From Acetobacter malorum (GTDB lineage: Bacteria > Pseudomonadota > Alphaproteobacteria > Acetobacterales > Acetobacteraceae), in contig NZ_JOPG01000003.1 of NCBI RefSeq assembly GCF_002153605.1, positions 1-64,000 on the forward strand: DNA of 64,000 nucleotides, read 5' to 3'. Under the pieces are notes generated by a model. The model had not been told where the DNA came from, searched no databases, and was given only the letters and a program-made list of their open reading frames with translations. Below, piece by piece: positions 13,282-23,666 of this stretch. How positions within the stretch are numbered: the first letter of the stretch is position 1; every line of letters starts with the position of its first letter. A program made the translations under genes and the position numbers.

Positions 13282-14532
13282 ATGACTACCCCCCCCGCCC
13301 TTCGCTCTGTTCTGCTGATTATCAGCGGAAGCATCGCCGCCTTTAAAGCGCCGGAACTCATCCGGTCTTTGCGGGCTGATGGCATACAGGTGCGCTGTGT
13401 GCTCACACAGGGGGGTAGTCAGTTTGTCACACCGTTGACGTTGCAGGCGCTCAGCGGTCAGCCTGTTCATACGGATCTGTTTTCCCTCACGGCTGAGCAG
13501 GAGATGGGGCACATTGCTCTTTCCCGCTCGGCGGATCTGATTGTTGTTTGCCCTGCATCAGCCAATCTGCTTGCCCGCATGGCAGGAGGGCTGGCGGATG
13601 ATCTGGCCAGCACAGTGCTGCTGGCGACGGATACCCCCGTTATGGTGGCTCCGGGCATGAATGTGCGGATGTGGGACCATCCCGCTACGCAAGCCAATAT
13701 TCAGACGCTCAGGCAGAGAGGCGTGACTTTTCTTGGTCCCGTTGCCGGTGAGATGGCTTGTGGTGAATATGGCCCTGGCCGGATGGTGGAGCCTGCCGAT
13801 GTGCGGGATGCTATTCTGGCATTTTTCCGCCAACAGAGTCGTCAGGTCGGCCCTTTGGCAGGCAAAACTTGTCTTGTAACGGCAGGCCCGACACATGAGC
13901 CTCTGGACCCCGTGCGGTATCTCGCCAATCGCTCATCAGGCAAGCAGGGTTATGCGCTTGCTGAAGCGCTGGCGGATCTGGGTGCGGAAGTGACGCTTAT
14001 CAGCGGCCCAACAGCTTTACGTCCCCCGCCCGGCGTGACTGTTTCCTTTTGTGAGACAGCGCGTGAGATGCGTGATCTCGCTCTCAAGGCCGCGCAAAAG
14101 ACGTCATTTGATGCAGCCATCTGCACGGCAGCCGTGGCGGACTGGCGACCTGCGCATGTGCAGGATCAGAAAATCAAAAAAACAGGCAAGGATGACCTGC
14201 CCCCGCCGCAGGCCCTATTGCCGAACCCGGATATTCTGGCCGAACTTTCAGAACCCTCGCCTTCCCGTCCGCGTCTTGTTATTGGTTTTGCAGCCGAGAC
14301 GGAAACGGTGGAGGCCCATGCCCGTGCCAAGCTGGCTCGCAAGGGATGTGACTGGATTGTTGCCAACAATGTTGGGGCGGGTTCGGATGTGATGGGCGGT
14401 TCCGAAAATCAGGTGATCCTGATCACGCCGGATAAGGCAGAGCACTGGCCGCGCCTGAGTAAGGAAGACGTGGCCCGCAGGCTTGCCAGAACGCTTGCAG
14501 ACTGGTTTTTAAAGCCTCACAAGTCGTTATAA
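13282..14532 (+). CDS. coaBC: Bifunctional phosphopantothenoylcysteine decarboxylase / phosphopantothenate-cysteine ligase
   Basis: Two consecutive steps of coenzyme A synthesis: ligation of cysteine to 4'-phosphopantothenate, then FMN-dependent decarboxylation. It has 416 residues. The N-terminal CoaC flavoprotein half (about 1-190) includes IALSRSADLIVVCPASAN and APGMNVRMWDHP. The CoaB half (about 195-416) starts with TAGPTHEPLDPVRYLANRSSGK. It is spaced 6 bases after ubiE and 24 bases before dut. The coaBC-dut neighbourhood is common in proteobacteria. Confidence 0.96.
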   Translation: MTTPPALRSVLLIISGSIAAFKAPELIRSLRADGIQVRCVLTQGGSQFVTPLTLQALSGQPVHTDLFSLTAEQEMGHIALSRSADLIVVCPASANLLARMAGGLADDLASTVLLATDTPVMVAPGMNVRMWDHPATQANIQTLRQRGVTFLGPVAGEMACGEYGPGRMVEPADVRDAILAFFRQQSRQVGPLAGKTCLVTAGPTHEPLDPVRYLANRSSGKQGYALAEALADLGAEVTLISGPTALRPPPGVTVSFCETAREMRDLALKAAQKTSFDAAICTAAVADWRPAHVQDQKIKKTGKDDLPPPQALLPNPDILAELSEPSPSRPRLVIGFAAETETVEAHARAKLARKGCDWIVANNVGAGSDVMGGSENQVILITPDKAEHWPRLSKEDVARRLARTLADWFLKPHKSL

Positions 14533-14556
14533 GAACTATGAGATATGGAGTGCCTG

Positions 14557-15036
14557 ATGCCTGCAACTGAATCCCGGAACACCGGCCTTACAGTGCGGGT
14601 GCAGCGCCTGCCACACGGGCAGGATCTACCGCTGCCGTCTTACGCCACGGCAGGTGCAGCCGGGATGGATCTTCTGGCGGCCGTGCCGGAGCCTGTCACG
14701 CTCCAGCCGGGTGGTCGTACTGTTATACCGACCGGTCTGTGCATTGCTTTGCCCCCCGGATACGAGTTGCAGGTGCGCCCCCGTTCCGGCCTTGCGTTGA
14801 AGCACGGGATTATTCTGCCGAACTCGCCCGGCACTATTGACGAAGATTATCGCGGTGAAGTCGGCGTCATTGTTCTGAATGCGGGCGATCAGCCCTTTAC
14901 CGTTGAACATGGTATGCGCATTGCTCAGGCTGTTATTGCGCCGGTTGAGCGTGTCTCCTGGGCCGAGTGTGACAGTCTGGACGCAACCGCCCGCGGCACA
15001 GGCGGTTTTGGCAGTACAGGAACCGGACTGCCATGA
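14557..15036 (+). CDS. dut: Deoxyuridine 5'-triphosphate nucleotidohydrolase (dUTPase)
   Basis: Hydrolyses dUTP to dUMP, keeping uracil out of DNA and feeding dTMP synthesis. It is a trimeric dUTPase of 159 residues with all five motifs: [42 protein letters not shown], and the C-terminal [10 protein letters not shown] that closes over the active site. I prefer the ATG at 14557, with GGAG six bases upstream, over the ATG at 14545. The stop overlaps the start of the ABC permease by four bases, an unexpected coupling. Confidence 0.95.
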   Translation: MPATESRNTGLTVRVQRLPHGQDLPLPSYATAGAAGMDLLAAVPEPVTLQPGGRTVIPTGLCIALPPGYELQVRPRSGLALKHGIILPNSPGTIDEDYRGEVGVIVLNAGDQPFTVEHGMRIAQAVIAPVERVSWAECDSLDATARGTGGFGSTGTGLP

Positions 15037-16790
15037 CGGCAGCGCGACCAGATTTTTCTCTTTCTTCTCAAAACCCGTCTACGCGTCTGCCGTTACGCCA
15101 CCTGAATACAGCAGACGCCATCCTTCTGATCTGCGTGGTGGGGCTGGCTATTCTGGCCGGCAACAGTGTGCGGCATATGTTAGCACCACTTGCTGCTCCG
15201 GCGCAGGCTCCGATCCATCTCGATGTCCTGTATCTGCCCGGCTATGCCTTGCGGACCACTCTGAGGATGTTCGCGGCCCTCGGGGTCTCCCTCGTTTTTA
15301 CCTTTCTTTACGCAACACTGGCTGCCAAAAGCAGCCGGGCGGCACAAATTCTGGTGCCCTTGCTGGATATCCTCCAGTCCATTCCCATTCTGGGCTTCCT
15401 GAGTTTTACGGTAACTTTCTTTCTCGGGCTCTTTCCCGGACAGGTGCTGGGGGCCGAACTGGCAGCCGTCTTCACCATCTTCACCTCTCAGGCATGGAAC
15501 ATGGCCTTTGGGATGTATCAGTCCTTACGGAGTGTCCCCACAGAGCTTGAAGAAGCCGCACGATGCTTCGGGCTAACCGCCTGGCAAAAATTCTGGCGGC
15601 TGGAAGTGCCTTGCGCCATTCCCTCGCTTGTGTGGAATTCCATGATGTCCATGGCCGGTGGCTGGTTCATGGTGGTTTATTCAGAAACCCTTACGGTCGG
15701 CAACACTCAGGTGGCCCTGCCGGGGATTGGGTCTTACGTTGGTGTTGCCATCAGGCAGCAGAATATCGGCGCTGTGCTGGCAGCCATCCTCGCCATGATG
15801 GTTATTATTCTGGTGTATGATCAGATTCTGTTTCGCCCCCTCACCGTCTGGGCAACGCGCTTCCGGCTTGAAACAACGGTGCAGGATGAAGCGCTGGCAG
15901 AGCCGTGGGTGCTTCGGCTGCTTCGCCGCACACGTGTCCTGCGGAACAGTATCAATCTATTCCTGTCTTTTATGCGCAAGATCGGCTCTCTCCCTCTGGG
16001 ACGCCGACAAGGACGGTTTCAGTCTTCGCAGACGGCCGTTTCAAAACGGCTCTCTGATGCTCTGTGGTGGGGGGCGCTTGGGCTGATTTTCCTGTGTGCG
16101 CTGGAACAGGCGTGGGTTTACGGCAGGACGGCGTATACGCTCGGGCAAATTGGGCATGTTGTCGTGCTGGGGTTTTATACGCTTCTGCGTGTTGTCAGTA
16201 TGCTGTGTCTTGCCTCACTCATCTGGGTGCCTGTAGGCGTCTGGCTGGGGCTCAAGCCTGTGCGGGCGCATCGGGCACAACTGATCGTGCAATATTGCGC
16301 AGCATTCCCGGCCAACCTGTTTTTCCCCATTTTTGTGGGCGGAATTATTTATTTTCATCTGGCACCTGATATCTGGCTTACCCCTTTGATGATGTTGGGG
16401 GCGCAATGGTACATCCTCTTCAATGTCATTGGGGGCACCTCATCTTTTCCGCCCAATTTGCTGGAAGTTGGCGAAAATTTTGAAGTCAAAGGCTTGCTCT
16501 GGTGGCGGAAAATCATTCTGCCCGGCATTACGCCTTATTACCTTACAGGGGCTCTGGCGGCCTCGGGCGGGGCATGGAATGCCGCTATTGCCTCAGAAGT
16601 GGCGCAATGGGGGAGCGTGACGCTGAAAGCGCACGGCCTTGGAGCCTATATTGCGCAGGCCACGACCGAAGGCGACATTAGTGAGGTTGCGCTGGGTGTT
16701 GTCGTGATGGCGTTGTTTGTGCTCATCCTCAACTGGCTGGTTTGGCGTCCTCTTTCCGATTACGCACACCGCCGACTGAAACTGACCTGA
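15033..16790 (+). CDS. Fused two-domain ABC transporter permease, NitT/TauT type
   Basis: Integral membrane protein of 585 residues made of two binding-protein-dependent permease domains in tandem (about 60-270 and 340-580). Each has an EAA-like cytoplasmic loop that contacts the ATPase: EEAARCFG...P near residue 174, and a weaker one around residue 478 ([10 protein letters not shown]...LPG). The sequences resemble nitrate/sulfonate/taurine-type permeases. Start ATGA overlaps the dut stop, and the ATPase follows after 14 bases. No periplasmic binding protein is encoded nearby, so the substrate is unknown. Both halves in one chain suggests a functional pseudo-dimer. Confidence 0.85.
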   Translation: MTAARPDFSLSSQNPSTRLPLRHLNTADAILLICVVGLAILAGNSVRHMLAPLAAPAQAPIHLDVLYLPGYALRTTLRMFAALGVSLVFTFLYATLAAKSSRAAQILVPLLDILQSIPILGFLSFTVTFFLGLFPGQVLGAELAAVFTIFTSQAWNMAFGMYQSLRSVPTELEEAARCFGLTAWQKFWRLEVPCAIPSLVWNSMMSMAGGWFMVVYSETLTVGNTQVALPGIGSYVGVAIRQQNIGAVLAAILAMMVIILVYDQILFRPLTVWATRFRLETTVQDEALAEPWVLRLLRRTRVLRNSINLFLSFMRKIGSLPLGRRQGRFQSSQTAVSKRLSDALWWGALGLIFLCALEQAWVYGRTAYTLGQIGHVVVLGFYTLLRVVSMLCLASLIWVPVGVWLGLKPVRAHRAQLIVQYCAAFPANLFFPIFVGGIIYFHLAPDIWLTPLMMLGAQWYILFNVIGGTSSFPPNLLEVGENFEVKGLLWWRKIILPGITPYYLTGALAASGGAWNAAIASEVAQWGSVTLKAHGLGAYIAQATTEGDISEVALGVVVMALFVLILNWLVWRPLSDYAHRRLKLT

Positions 16791-16804
16791 TACAGGACCG
16801 AACC

Positions 16805-18163
16805 ATGACGTCCCCTTCCCTTGCCGATCACCAGACAGCCAGACAAGCCACAGCGCTGGTTGAGGCGCGGCATGTCAGTCAGTCCTATCATAAAGACAGT
16901 GCTGTTGATCTGCTGGTGCTGGATGATGTCAATCTGACGCTCAACACGGGCGAGATTGTTGGTCTGCTCGGCCGGTCCGGTTCTGGGAAGTCAACATTTT
17001 TGCGGATTCTGGCCGGGCTGCTTTCTCCCTCATCTGGTGAGGTCCTCTGGAAAGGTGCCCCCCTGAAGGGGTCAGCCGATGGCGTAGCCATGGTTTTTCA
17101 GTCCTTCGCGCTCTTCCCCTGGATGACAGTGGAAGAGAATGTGGCTCTCGGGCTGGAAGCCAAGGGTGTTGCTGGCGAAGAGCGTGACAGGCTGGTGGAA
17201 AATGCCATCGATCTGATTGGCCTTGGCGGCTACGAAAACGCATGGCCAAAGGAGCTTTCTGGCGGGATGCAGCAGCGTGTGGGGCTGGCCCGTGCGCTGG
17301 TCGTGCAGCCGGATCTGCTTCTGATGGACGAGCCTTTTTCCGCCCTGGACGTGCTGACTGCTGAAAATCTCCGGACAGATCTGGTTGAGCTCTGGTCAGA
17401 AAAAAAGCTGCCCGTTCAGGCCATGCTGGTGGTGACCCACAATATTGAAGAAGCTGTTCTGATCTGTGATCGGATCATGATTTTCTCTTCCAATCCCGGC
17501 CGTATTGCCCATGCGCTGACGGTCCCGTTTGCGCACCCCCGTGACCGGGAAGATCCAGCCTTCCGTCAGTTTGTGGACCATATCTATGCGCTGATGACAC
17601 AACGTGCGCCGATTATTTCTGAGGCTGATCTGGCTATGGGCGTGAAGCAGGCCATCCAGGCAACGCCGTCCCTCATGGCTTTGCCTATGGTGTCCATCAC
17701 GATGATGATCGGGATGATGGAAGCGCTGGCGGCCCCTCCACTCAATGGCCGGGCTGACCTGCCCATGCTGGCAGAAAAGCTGCAACTGGAACTGGATGAC
17801 CTGTTCCCGTTAGGCGAATCCCTCGAATTACTGGGCCTCGCGGAACTGGAGGATGGTGACATCCTGCTTACCAATGAAGGGGTGCATTTTGTGCTGAGTG
17901 ACCTTGATGAGCGCAAAGCCATCATGAGCCATGCTTTGCTGCATCATGTGCCACTGGTCAAAATGATTTGCACTGTGCTGGATGAGCGCCCGTCTCACAG
18001 CGCAAATGCTGACCGCTTCCGGGATGCGCTGGAAGAGGCGATGTCACCCGACTATGCCCGCCAGACGCTCCAGACCGTTATAGGCTGGGCACGCTTTGCG
18101 GAACTGTTCGATTTTGATGAGGAAGGGGATCGCTTCTATCTGGAAGAAGCGATCTCTGAATAA
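16805..18163 (+). CDS. ABC transporter ATPase with C-terminal AAA-associated domain (NitT/TauT type)
   Basis: Energising subunit for the preceding permease. It has 452 residues from the ATG at 16805; an upstream in-frame start would lie inside the permease gene. The ATPase domain (about 15-255) has Walker A GRSGSGKST, the Q-loop MVFQSFALFPW, signature LSGGMQQRVGLARAL and Walker B LLMDEPFSALD. The extra C-terminal about 170 residues match the AAA-associated C-terminal type found on a subset of nitrate/sulfonate-like ATPases, whose role is poorly known and may be regulatory. It is convergent with msrA, whose stop lies 9 bases away. Confidence 0.87.
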   Translation: MTSPSLADHQTARQATALVEARHVSQSYHKDSAVDLLVLDDVNLTLNTGEIVGLLGRSGSGKSTFLRILAGLLSPSSGEVLWKGAPLKGSADGVAMVFQSFALFPWMTVEENVALGLEAKGVAGEERDRLVENAIDLIGLGGYENAWPKELSGGMQQRVGLARALVVQPDLLLMDEPFSALDVLTAENLRTDLVELWSEKKLPVQAMLVVTHNIEEAVLICDRIMIFSSNPGRIAHALTVPFAHPRDREDPAFRQFVDHIYALMTQRAPIISEADLAMGVKQAIQATPSLMALPMVSITMMIGMMEALAAPPLNGRADLPMLAEKLQLELDDLFPLGESLELLGLAELEDGDILLTNEGVHFVLSDLDERKAIMSHALLHHVPLVKMICTVLDERPSHSANADRFRDALEEAMSPDYARQTLQTVIGWARFAELFDFDEEGDRFYLEEAISE

Positions 18164-18172
18164 ATCAGCAGT

Positions 18173-18721
18173 TCAGACGTCTGCGCGTTTGAAGTGGGAC
18201 GCGTAGAGTTTGCGGGCCTTAGCAACCTTAGGTGCAATAACGGCCTGACAATAGCCTGTGTTCGGATTGCGCTCATAGTAATCGAAATGCATGGCTTCAG
18301 CGGGCCAGAAGGTCTCTAACGGGACAATCTCGGTGACAATCGGCGCATCCCATAGGTCAGCCTTTTCAATTTCCGCCTTAACCATCAGGGCAGCGTTTTT
18401 CTGCTCTTCATCCGCGTAGAAAATGGCAGAGCGATATTGTGTGCCAATATCGTCCCCCTGCCGGTTCAAAGTGGTGGGGTTGTGGAGTGTGAAGAAAATT
18501 CTCAGCACATCCTCATATCCGATTACGTTCGGATCGAACTCCAGCCGAATGACTTCTGCATGGCCGGTCTGGCCGGTGCAAACCTGTTTATAGGTCGGTT
18601 CTGCCGTATGGCCGCCCGCGTAACCGGGGGCGATGGAGAGAATCCCCGCCATGTCCCGAAAAACAGCTTCCATGCACCAGAAGCACCCGCCGCCAAGAAC
18701 GATAGACTGGGACATGCTCAT
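18173..18721 (-). CDS. msrA: Peptide methionine sulfoxide reductase MsrA
   Basis: Reduces S-methionine sulfoxide in proteins and free methionine, a repair step after oxidative damage. It has 182 residues. The catalytic cysteine lies in GGGCFWCMEAVF near the N-terminus, followed by PGYAGG and the HAEVIRLEFDP segment. It lacks a signal peptide, so it is cytoplasmic. It is downstream of valS on the same strand, separated by a hairpin, so it is probably transcribed mainly on its own. Confidence 0.96.
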   Translation of the reverse strand: MSMSQSIVLGGGCFWCMEAVFRDMAGILSIAPGYAGGHTAEPTYKQVCTGQTGHAEVIRLEFDPNVIGYEDVLRIFFTLHNPTTLNRQGDDIGTQYRSAIFYADEEQKNAALMVKAEIEKADLWDAPIVTEIVPLETFWPAEAMHFDYYERNPNTGYCQAVIAPKVAKARKLYASHFKRADV

Positions 18722-18742
18722 TCCTTCACTGTATTGCGTTCT

Positions 18743-18781
18743 GAGGCCTGTGGCGCTCCTTTAAAAAGCGTCACAGGCCTC
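18743..18781 (-). terminator. Strong hairpin between valS and msrA
   Basis: A nearly perfect 15-bp inverted repeat (GAGGCCTGTGGCGCT at 18743-18757, AGCGTCACAGGCCTC at 18767-18781) follows the valS stop. There is no U-tract on either strand, so it is a likely 3'-end structure but not a standard intrinsic terminator. Confidence 0.45.
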
Positions 18782-18794
18782 AAAGCTAGGTGGT

Positions 18795-21488
18795 TCAGGC
18801 GATGCGGGCGAGTGCCGCTTTCAGCCGAATACTTTCACCTTGCTGCGCCTCCAGACGACCCCGCATTTCCTGAACGATTTCAGGTTTAGCGCGTGAAACG
18901 AAATTTTCGTTCCCGAGTTTTTTCTCAGTCTTGGCAATTTCATCGTCTGCCTTGGTAAGCTCCTTCTTCAGGCGCTCCTGCTCGGCGGTAATATCAATCA
19001 GCCCTTCCAGCGGAATGATCAGCGTTGCTTCATCCACAACGGCCTGAGCCGAACCACGCGGCACGTCACCCTGTTGCGGGGCAACATGAGAAACCCGCGC
19101 CATGCGGCCAATGGCTTCCTGCCAGCGTTCAGCCCGCTCCATGGTTTCCGGTGCAGCATCCTGCAGGAAAACCGGGGCTTTCTGTGACGGCGGGACATTC
19201 ATTTCCGCACGGACCGTCCGGATTTCAGAAATCAGCCGGATGATGTGATCGCACTCTGCCTGAGCTGCTTCAGCCCCAGCTACAACGATCGGCTCTGGCC
19301 ATGCCTCAGAAATCAGGCTGCCCTGTTTACCAAAACCGAATTCGGTCCAGAGTTCATCCGTTACAAATGGCATGACGGGCTGCAACAGCCGCAGAATAAT
19401 ACCCAGAACATACGCGGCAACAGCGCGGATTTCAGCGGCTTCTGCTGCATCATCGGACGCAAAAATTGGCTTGGCGAATTCAAGGAACCAGTCACAGAAG
19501 CGGTTCCAGACAAAGCGATAGCAGCTCAGCGCGTATTCATCGAAGCGATAGGCTTCCAGAGCTTTGGTTGCCTCCTGAATAGCCGTGGAAGCTTCCGCAA
19601 TAATCCACTTACCAAGAGGAGATGTCACGCTGTGCGGGTCAAATCCGTCCTGCGCCTTCACGCCATTCATTTCACAGAAGCGGGCCGCGTTCCAGATTTT
19701 GGTGACAAAGGCGCGGTAGTCTTCAACCTTTTTCCGGCCCAGCTTCACGTCACGGCCAATGCCTGTCAGCGCGCAGATGGTGAAGCGCAGCGCATCAGCA
19801 CCGTAGGCGTCAATAAGCTCAAGCGGATCAATCCCGTTGCCTTTGCTCTTGGACATTTTCTGGCCGCGTTCATCCCGCACCAGACCGTGGATGAAAATGT
19901 CGCGGAACGGCACGTCATGCATGAAGTGCTGGCCCATCATGATCATCCGGGCGACCCAGAAGAAAATGATGTCAAAACCGGTTACCAGAACGTCGGTCGG
20001 ATAATAGCGTGCGAGTTCAGGTGTCTTATCCGGCCAGCCCAGTGTGGAAAACGGCCACAGACCAGATGAGAACCACGTATCCAGAACATCTTCATCCTGA
20101 GACAGGGTTTCGGTCTTGCCGTAATGGGCATCGGCCTGCTTCTGCGCGTCCTCTGCATCATGCGCCACAAACACGTGCCCGTCCGGGCCATACCATGCCG
20201 GGATACGGTGCCCCCACCAGAGCTGGCGGGAAATGCACCAGGGCTGGATGTCTCGCATCCACGCAAAGAACGTATTTTCCCACTGTTTGGGCACAAAGGA
20301 AATTTTACCGCTGGTGACGGCCTCAATGGCAGGTCCGGCCAGCTTGCCGGCATCGCAATACCATTGTGTGGTCAGACGCGGTTCAATAACTGCGCCGCCC
20401 CGCTCTGCATGGGGAACCTGATGGCGGTGCGGCTCAATCTTCTCCAGCCATTCCAGTCTTTCCAGCTCAGCGACGATGTTCTTACGGGCGTCCTCTCGGG
20501 AAACACCTGCCAGACTTCTCACAAAAGCCGGGTCAGCAAGACCGTCAACGCTGGTCAGTTCTTCTTCAATTTCGTCCAGAACAACGCGTGCCTGCTCATC
20601 CAGAATGGAGAGCATAGGCAGGTTGTGTCGACGCCCCACCTCGAAATCGTTAAAATCATGCGCCGGGGTGATCTTCACCGCACCGGTGCCTTTTTCCGGG
20701 TCGGAGTGCAGATCGGCTACGATGGGAATCAGGCGTCCCGTCAGTGGGAGGCGAACAGACTGGCCAACCAGCGCTGCGTAGCGCTCATCTTCCGGATGGA
20801 CAGCAACAGCGACGTCGCCCAGCATGGTTTCAGGCCGTGTCGTAGCGACCGTAATGGTTTCACCGGCTTTGCCCTCAACGGGGTAACGGATGTACCAGAG
20901 CTTCCCTGCGACGTCTTTGCTTTCGACTTCAAGGTCGGAAATGGCGGAGCGGAACATCGGGTCCCAGTTGACCAGACGACGGTCCCGGTAAATCAGCCCT
21001 TCCTTATAAAGGGTGACAAAAACCTCCTTGACCGCGCGGGACAGCCCTTCATCCATGGTAAAGCGTTCACGCGGCCAGTCGAGAGACGCCCCCAGTCGAC
21101 GCAACTGGCGCGTAATGCCGCCACCAGACTCTTCTTTCCATTTCCAGACGCGCTGGACGAAAGCTTCGCGCCCCATCTCCTGTCGGGTGGTGTTTTCTGT
21201 GGCCAGTGCCCGCTCGACAACCATCTGCGTGGCAATGCCAGCATGGTCGGTGCCAGGCTGCCACAGGGTATCAAACCCCTGCATCCGCTTCCAGCGCACC
21301 AGCGTGTCCTGCAGGGTCATGGTCAGAGCATGCCCCATATGGAGGGTGCCTGTCACATTCGGCGGTGGAATCATGATAGTGAACGACTTCTTGCCGCTCT
21401 GCGGGTTAGCCGAAAATGCCTTTTCGCTCTCCCACAGCTCGTAAAGTTTCTTCTCTGTCTCAGCAGGCTCAAAAGTCTTGTTCAGCAT
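18795..21488 (-). CDS. valS: Valyl-tRNA synthetase
   Basis: Class I aminoacyl-tRNA synthetase charging tRNA-Val, one isoacceptor of which is encoded at 45326. From the ATG at 21488 it has 897 residues; a TTG three codons upstream is less likely. The HIGH motif appears as HMGHA after PPPNVTGT, and KMSKS as KMSKSKGN. An editing domain lies between them. The C-terminal segment (EQERLKKELTKADDEI) is the family's tRNA-contacting coiled coil. The region upstream also contains the tolC terminator. Confidence 0.97.
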   Translation of the reverse strand: MLNKTFEPAETEKKLYELWESEKAFSANPQSGKKSFTIMIPPPNVTGTLHMGHALTMTLQDTLVRWKRMQGFDTLWQPGTDHAGIATQMVVERALATENTTRQEMGREAFVQRVWKWKEESGGGITRQLRRLGASLDWPRERFTMDEGLSRAVKEVFVTLYKEGLIYRDRRLVNWDPMFRSAISDLEVESKDVAGKLWYIRYPVEGKAGETITVATTRPETMLGDVAVAVHPEDERYAALVGQSVRLPLTGRLIPIVADLHSDPEKGTGAVKITPAHDFNDFEVGRRHNLPMLSILDEQARVVLDEIEEELTSVDGLADPAFVRSLAGVSREDARKNIVAELERLEWLEKIEPHRHQVPHAERGGAVIEPRLTTQWYCDAGKLAGPAIEAVTSGKISFVPKQWENTFFAWMRDIQPWCISRQLWWGHRIPAWYGPDGHVFVAHDAEDAQKQADAHYGKTETLSQDEDVLDTWFSSGLWPFSTLGWPDKTPELARYYPTDVLVTGFDIIFFWVARMIMMGQHFMHDVPFRDIFIHGLVRDERGQKMSKSKGNGIDPLELIDAYGADALRFTICALTGIGRDVKLGRKKVEDYRAFVTKIWNAARFCEMNGVKAQDGFDPHSVTSPLGKWIIAEASTAIQEATKALEAYRFDEYALSCYRFVWNRFCDWFLEFAKPIFASDDAAEAAEIRAVAAYVLGIILRLLQPVMPFVTDELWTEFGFGKQGSLISEAWPEPIVVAGAEAAQAECDHIIRLISEIRTVRAEMNVPPSQKAPVFLQDAAPETMERAERWQEAIGRMARVSHVAPQQGDVPRGSAQAVVDEATLIIPLEGLIDITAEQERLKKELTKADDEIAKTEKKLGNENFVSRAKPEIVQEMRGRLEAQQGESIRLKAALARIA

Positions 21489-21508
21489 GATATCCAACCA
21501 GAAAACAT

Positions 21509-21542
21509 AAAAAGGCGGAAGGCATGTCCTGCCCCCGCCTTT
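21509..21542 (-). terminator. Intrinsic terminator after the TolC-like gene
   Basis: On the minus strand AAAGGCGG (21535-21542) pairs with CCGCCTTT (21511-21518) across a 16-nt loop, and five T residues end the stem. It lies about 130 bases past the tolC stop and just ahead of valS. Confidence 0.7.
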
Positions 21543-21669
21543 GCAGAGTTATAGTCCGAGCTTCCCGTGCAGGAAACATCTGACAGGGCTACTTTTCATC
21601 GAAGGGACAAAAAACAAGACTGTCAGACTAAAAGCCGATCTATATTTGTTGGCAACCCGGTGCCAGTTT

Positions 21670-23103
21670 TTAACGACCAGGCTGGTTCACAGCATAGTCG
21701 TTCAGCCCCCACAGACGATCTTTTACAGCTTTGTAATAAGCTTTGTCGTCATAGAGTGGAACGTTCAGTTGGAGATCTGCTGCTGTCAGACGACCGATGG
21801 CAGAGGCGACATTATAGGACGCGAGAACCATGTTGCTCAGGCTCTGCACCAGTGCGACCTGAGCCTGAAGCAATGTTTCCTGCTGCTGCAGGACTTCCAG
21901 CGTTGTGCTGGTGCCCACAATAGCCTGACGCTCAACACCATCAAGAGCGACCGTACCGGCTTTAATGGCCATCCGGTTGCTGGAGATAGCCGCCTGATAG
22001 GAAACCAGCTTCTGCCAGTTTGAAACGGCGTCCTGTGCGGCTGTCCGGCGCTGAATATCAACTTCGCGATGGGCTGCCTGCGCCTGCTGTTTGGCCTGCC
22101 GGACAGCCGCATATTCCGAACCACCCTGATAAACAGGAATATTGAAATTCAGCATGGCATATTTATTTTCATCAATCTGATGATTCAGGCTTTGGTTGAT
22201 TTGCCTGCTGTAAGCTGCCGTTGCTGAAATCTTGGGCATGATAGCCGCCATAGCCACAGCGACTGCATCTTTCTGAGAGGATTCGGTGAAAAGAGCGTTA
22301 ATCACGTCAGGATTGTTCTTGACCGCCATAGCGGCCGCAGTCTGTTCGTTTTTAACGGGCAGCACGAGAGGTTGAGGTGGCACAAGATTAGGGGGAGGAG
22401 CCATCCCCACAATCTGCATGTAGGTGGCTTGCGCTGTCTGAAGGGTGCCTTCGGACTGCTGTCGCGTGGCTTTCGCTGACGCGTAAGCAGATTCAGCCTG
22501 AGCCACGTCGGTCCGGGTAATTTCCCCGACCTTGAAGCGTTCATTGGTAGCCCGCAGCTGCTGCTGCAGAACGCGTTCGTTATTGATGTTGAGCTGCAGA
22601 AGCTGTTCGTCTTCAATTACGCTCACATAAGCGTTTACAACATTTTTGAAGACCTGCTGTTCAACTGAAATCAGGTTGGCGCGTGCTGCCATGACTTTAT
22701 TGACGGCCTGATGCGTGGACGCTGTCGTTTTGCCGCCACTATAGATCGGCTGCTGAATAGTAACACCTGCTGTATAGCCGGGGGTATCATAAACACGTAG
22801 ATAACCAGGCTGATCTGCTGAGCCTTGATAATCGTTTGTCCCCTTGTAATAACTGAGACCGACACTCCCTGTCACTGTAGGACGCCAGCCAGCCAGCGCT
22901 GTGGGGACTTGCTCATCTGTTGCACGTAATGTTGCACGTGCCTGCTGCAGTGTGGGGTTGGTCAGATAAGCTGAGGCAAGAGCTTCCTGCAGCGTATGCG
23001 GAATAAAGCTGGGGGAGCCGCTTCCATCATACTTCTGGGCCCACGCAGTGGAACTGCAAAGCATGGCGGCCATGCCCATCCCGACCCCGTAAATACGCCG
23101 CAT
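21670..23103 (-). CDS. tolC: TolC family outer-membrane efflux channel
   Basis: Trimeric outer-membrane channel for efflux pumps or type I secretion. It has 477 residues. A signal peptide (MRRIYGVGMGMAAML...AWAQ) precedes two outer-membrane efflux repeats: one opening with LQEALASAYLTNPTLQQARA and a second around IMPKISATAAYS. The long coiled-coil alpha-barrel segments with many Gln/Ala/Arg are visible. No membrane-fusion or inner-membrane pump gene is adjacent, so it probably serves several systems. The 280 bases between its start and tRNA-Cys are AT-rich and should hold its promoter. Confidence 0.9.
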   Translation of the reverse strand: MRRIYGVGMGMAAMLCSSTAWAQKYDGSGSPSFIPHTLQEALASAYLTNPTLQQARATLRATDEQVPTALAGWRPTVTGSVGLSYYKGTNDYQGSADQPGYLRVYDTPGYTAGVTIQQPIYSGGKTTASTHQAVNKVMAARANLISVEQQVFKNVVNAYVSVIEDEQLLQLNINNERVLQQQLRATNERFKVGEITRTDVAQAESAYASAKATRQQSEGTLQTAQATYMQIVGMAPPPNLVPPQPLVLPVKNEQTAAAMAVKNNPDVINALFTESSQKDAVAVAMAAIMPKISATAAYSRQINQSLNHQIDENKYAMLNFNIPVYQGGSEYAAVRQAKQQAQAAHREVDIQRRTAAQDAVSNWQKLVSYQAAISSNRMAIKAGTVALDGVERQAIVGTSTTLEVLQQQETLLQAQVALVQSLSNMVLASYNVASAIGRLTAADLQLNVPLYDDKAYYKAVKDRLWGLNDYAVNQPGR

Positions 23104-23383
23104 TTGTTTCTCCTGCCTAAATTAGAGCACAAATAAATAGTTGCCACTTCATGCCACGATGAAGGGTGCATTTCTATCTTTTATCATCTAAAAAATCTGA
23201 ATCATGACAAAAGCTGGCGTTTCATTGCGTTAAAAAGCGCAATTACGAAAATCAAAAGAAAACCGACTGGCCATTACAGTTTTCTGCAGTTTTCCTGGAA
23301 ACGCATTCGCTTAGGCAGCTTTACAAATAACTACCCACTAAATTTTGGAAAAACCACATGAGATTTTTAGCTTAACTAAAAAC

Positions 23384-23457
23384 TGGAGGTCCGGGCGGGA
23401 ATCGAACCCACGTACGCGGATTTGCAGTCCGCTGCATCACCATTCTGCCACCGGACC
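23384..23457 (-). tRNA. tRNA-Cys (GCA)
   Basis: A 74-nt cloverleaf on the minus strand. The acceptor stem is GGTCCGG/CCGGACC with discriminator T and an encoded CCA. The anticodon arm GCGGA-CTGCAAA-TCCGC carries anticodon GCA (Cys). The T arm GTGGG-TTCGATT-CCCGC is standard. It lies alone upstream of tolC. Confidence 0.97.
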
Positions 23458-23666
23458 GGCGTGGTGTGTGGGCCTTATCTCTCTTAAAGCCGCTTTGGTC
23501 AAGTCATTGTATGAATGATTTTTAGCACACTTCATGACAAGGCTTTGCGGCGTTTTTTTATCGGTCTTCAACCCGGAGAGCGGGCCGTAAGTTTGTTTGG
23601 TGGCCACCCTCGTGGCATCCGCCAGATACCGGACAGGTAAACTCACCGGAGATGCTGGATTTCATC

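Noticed and set aside
20124-21554. A 476-codon plus-strand open frame opposite valS
   Set aside because: Antisense shadow of valS; no ribosome site or domain features.
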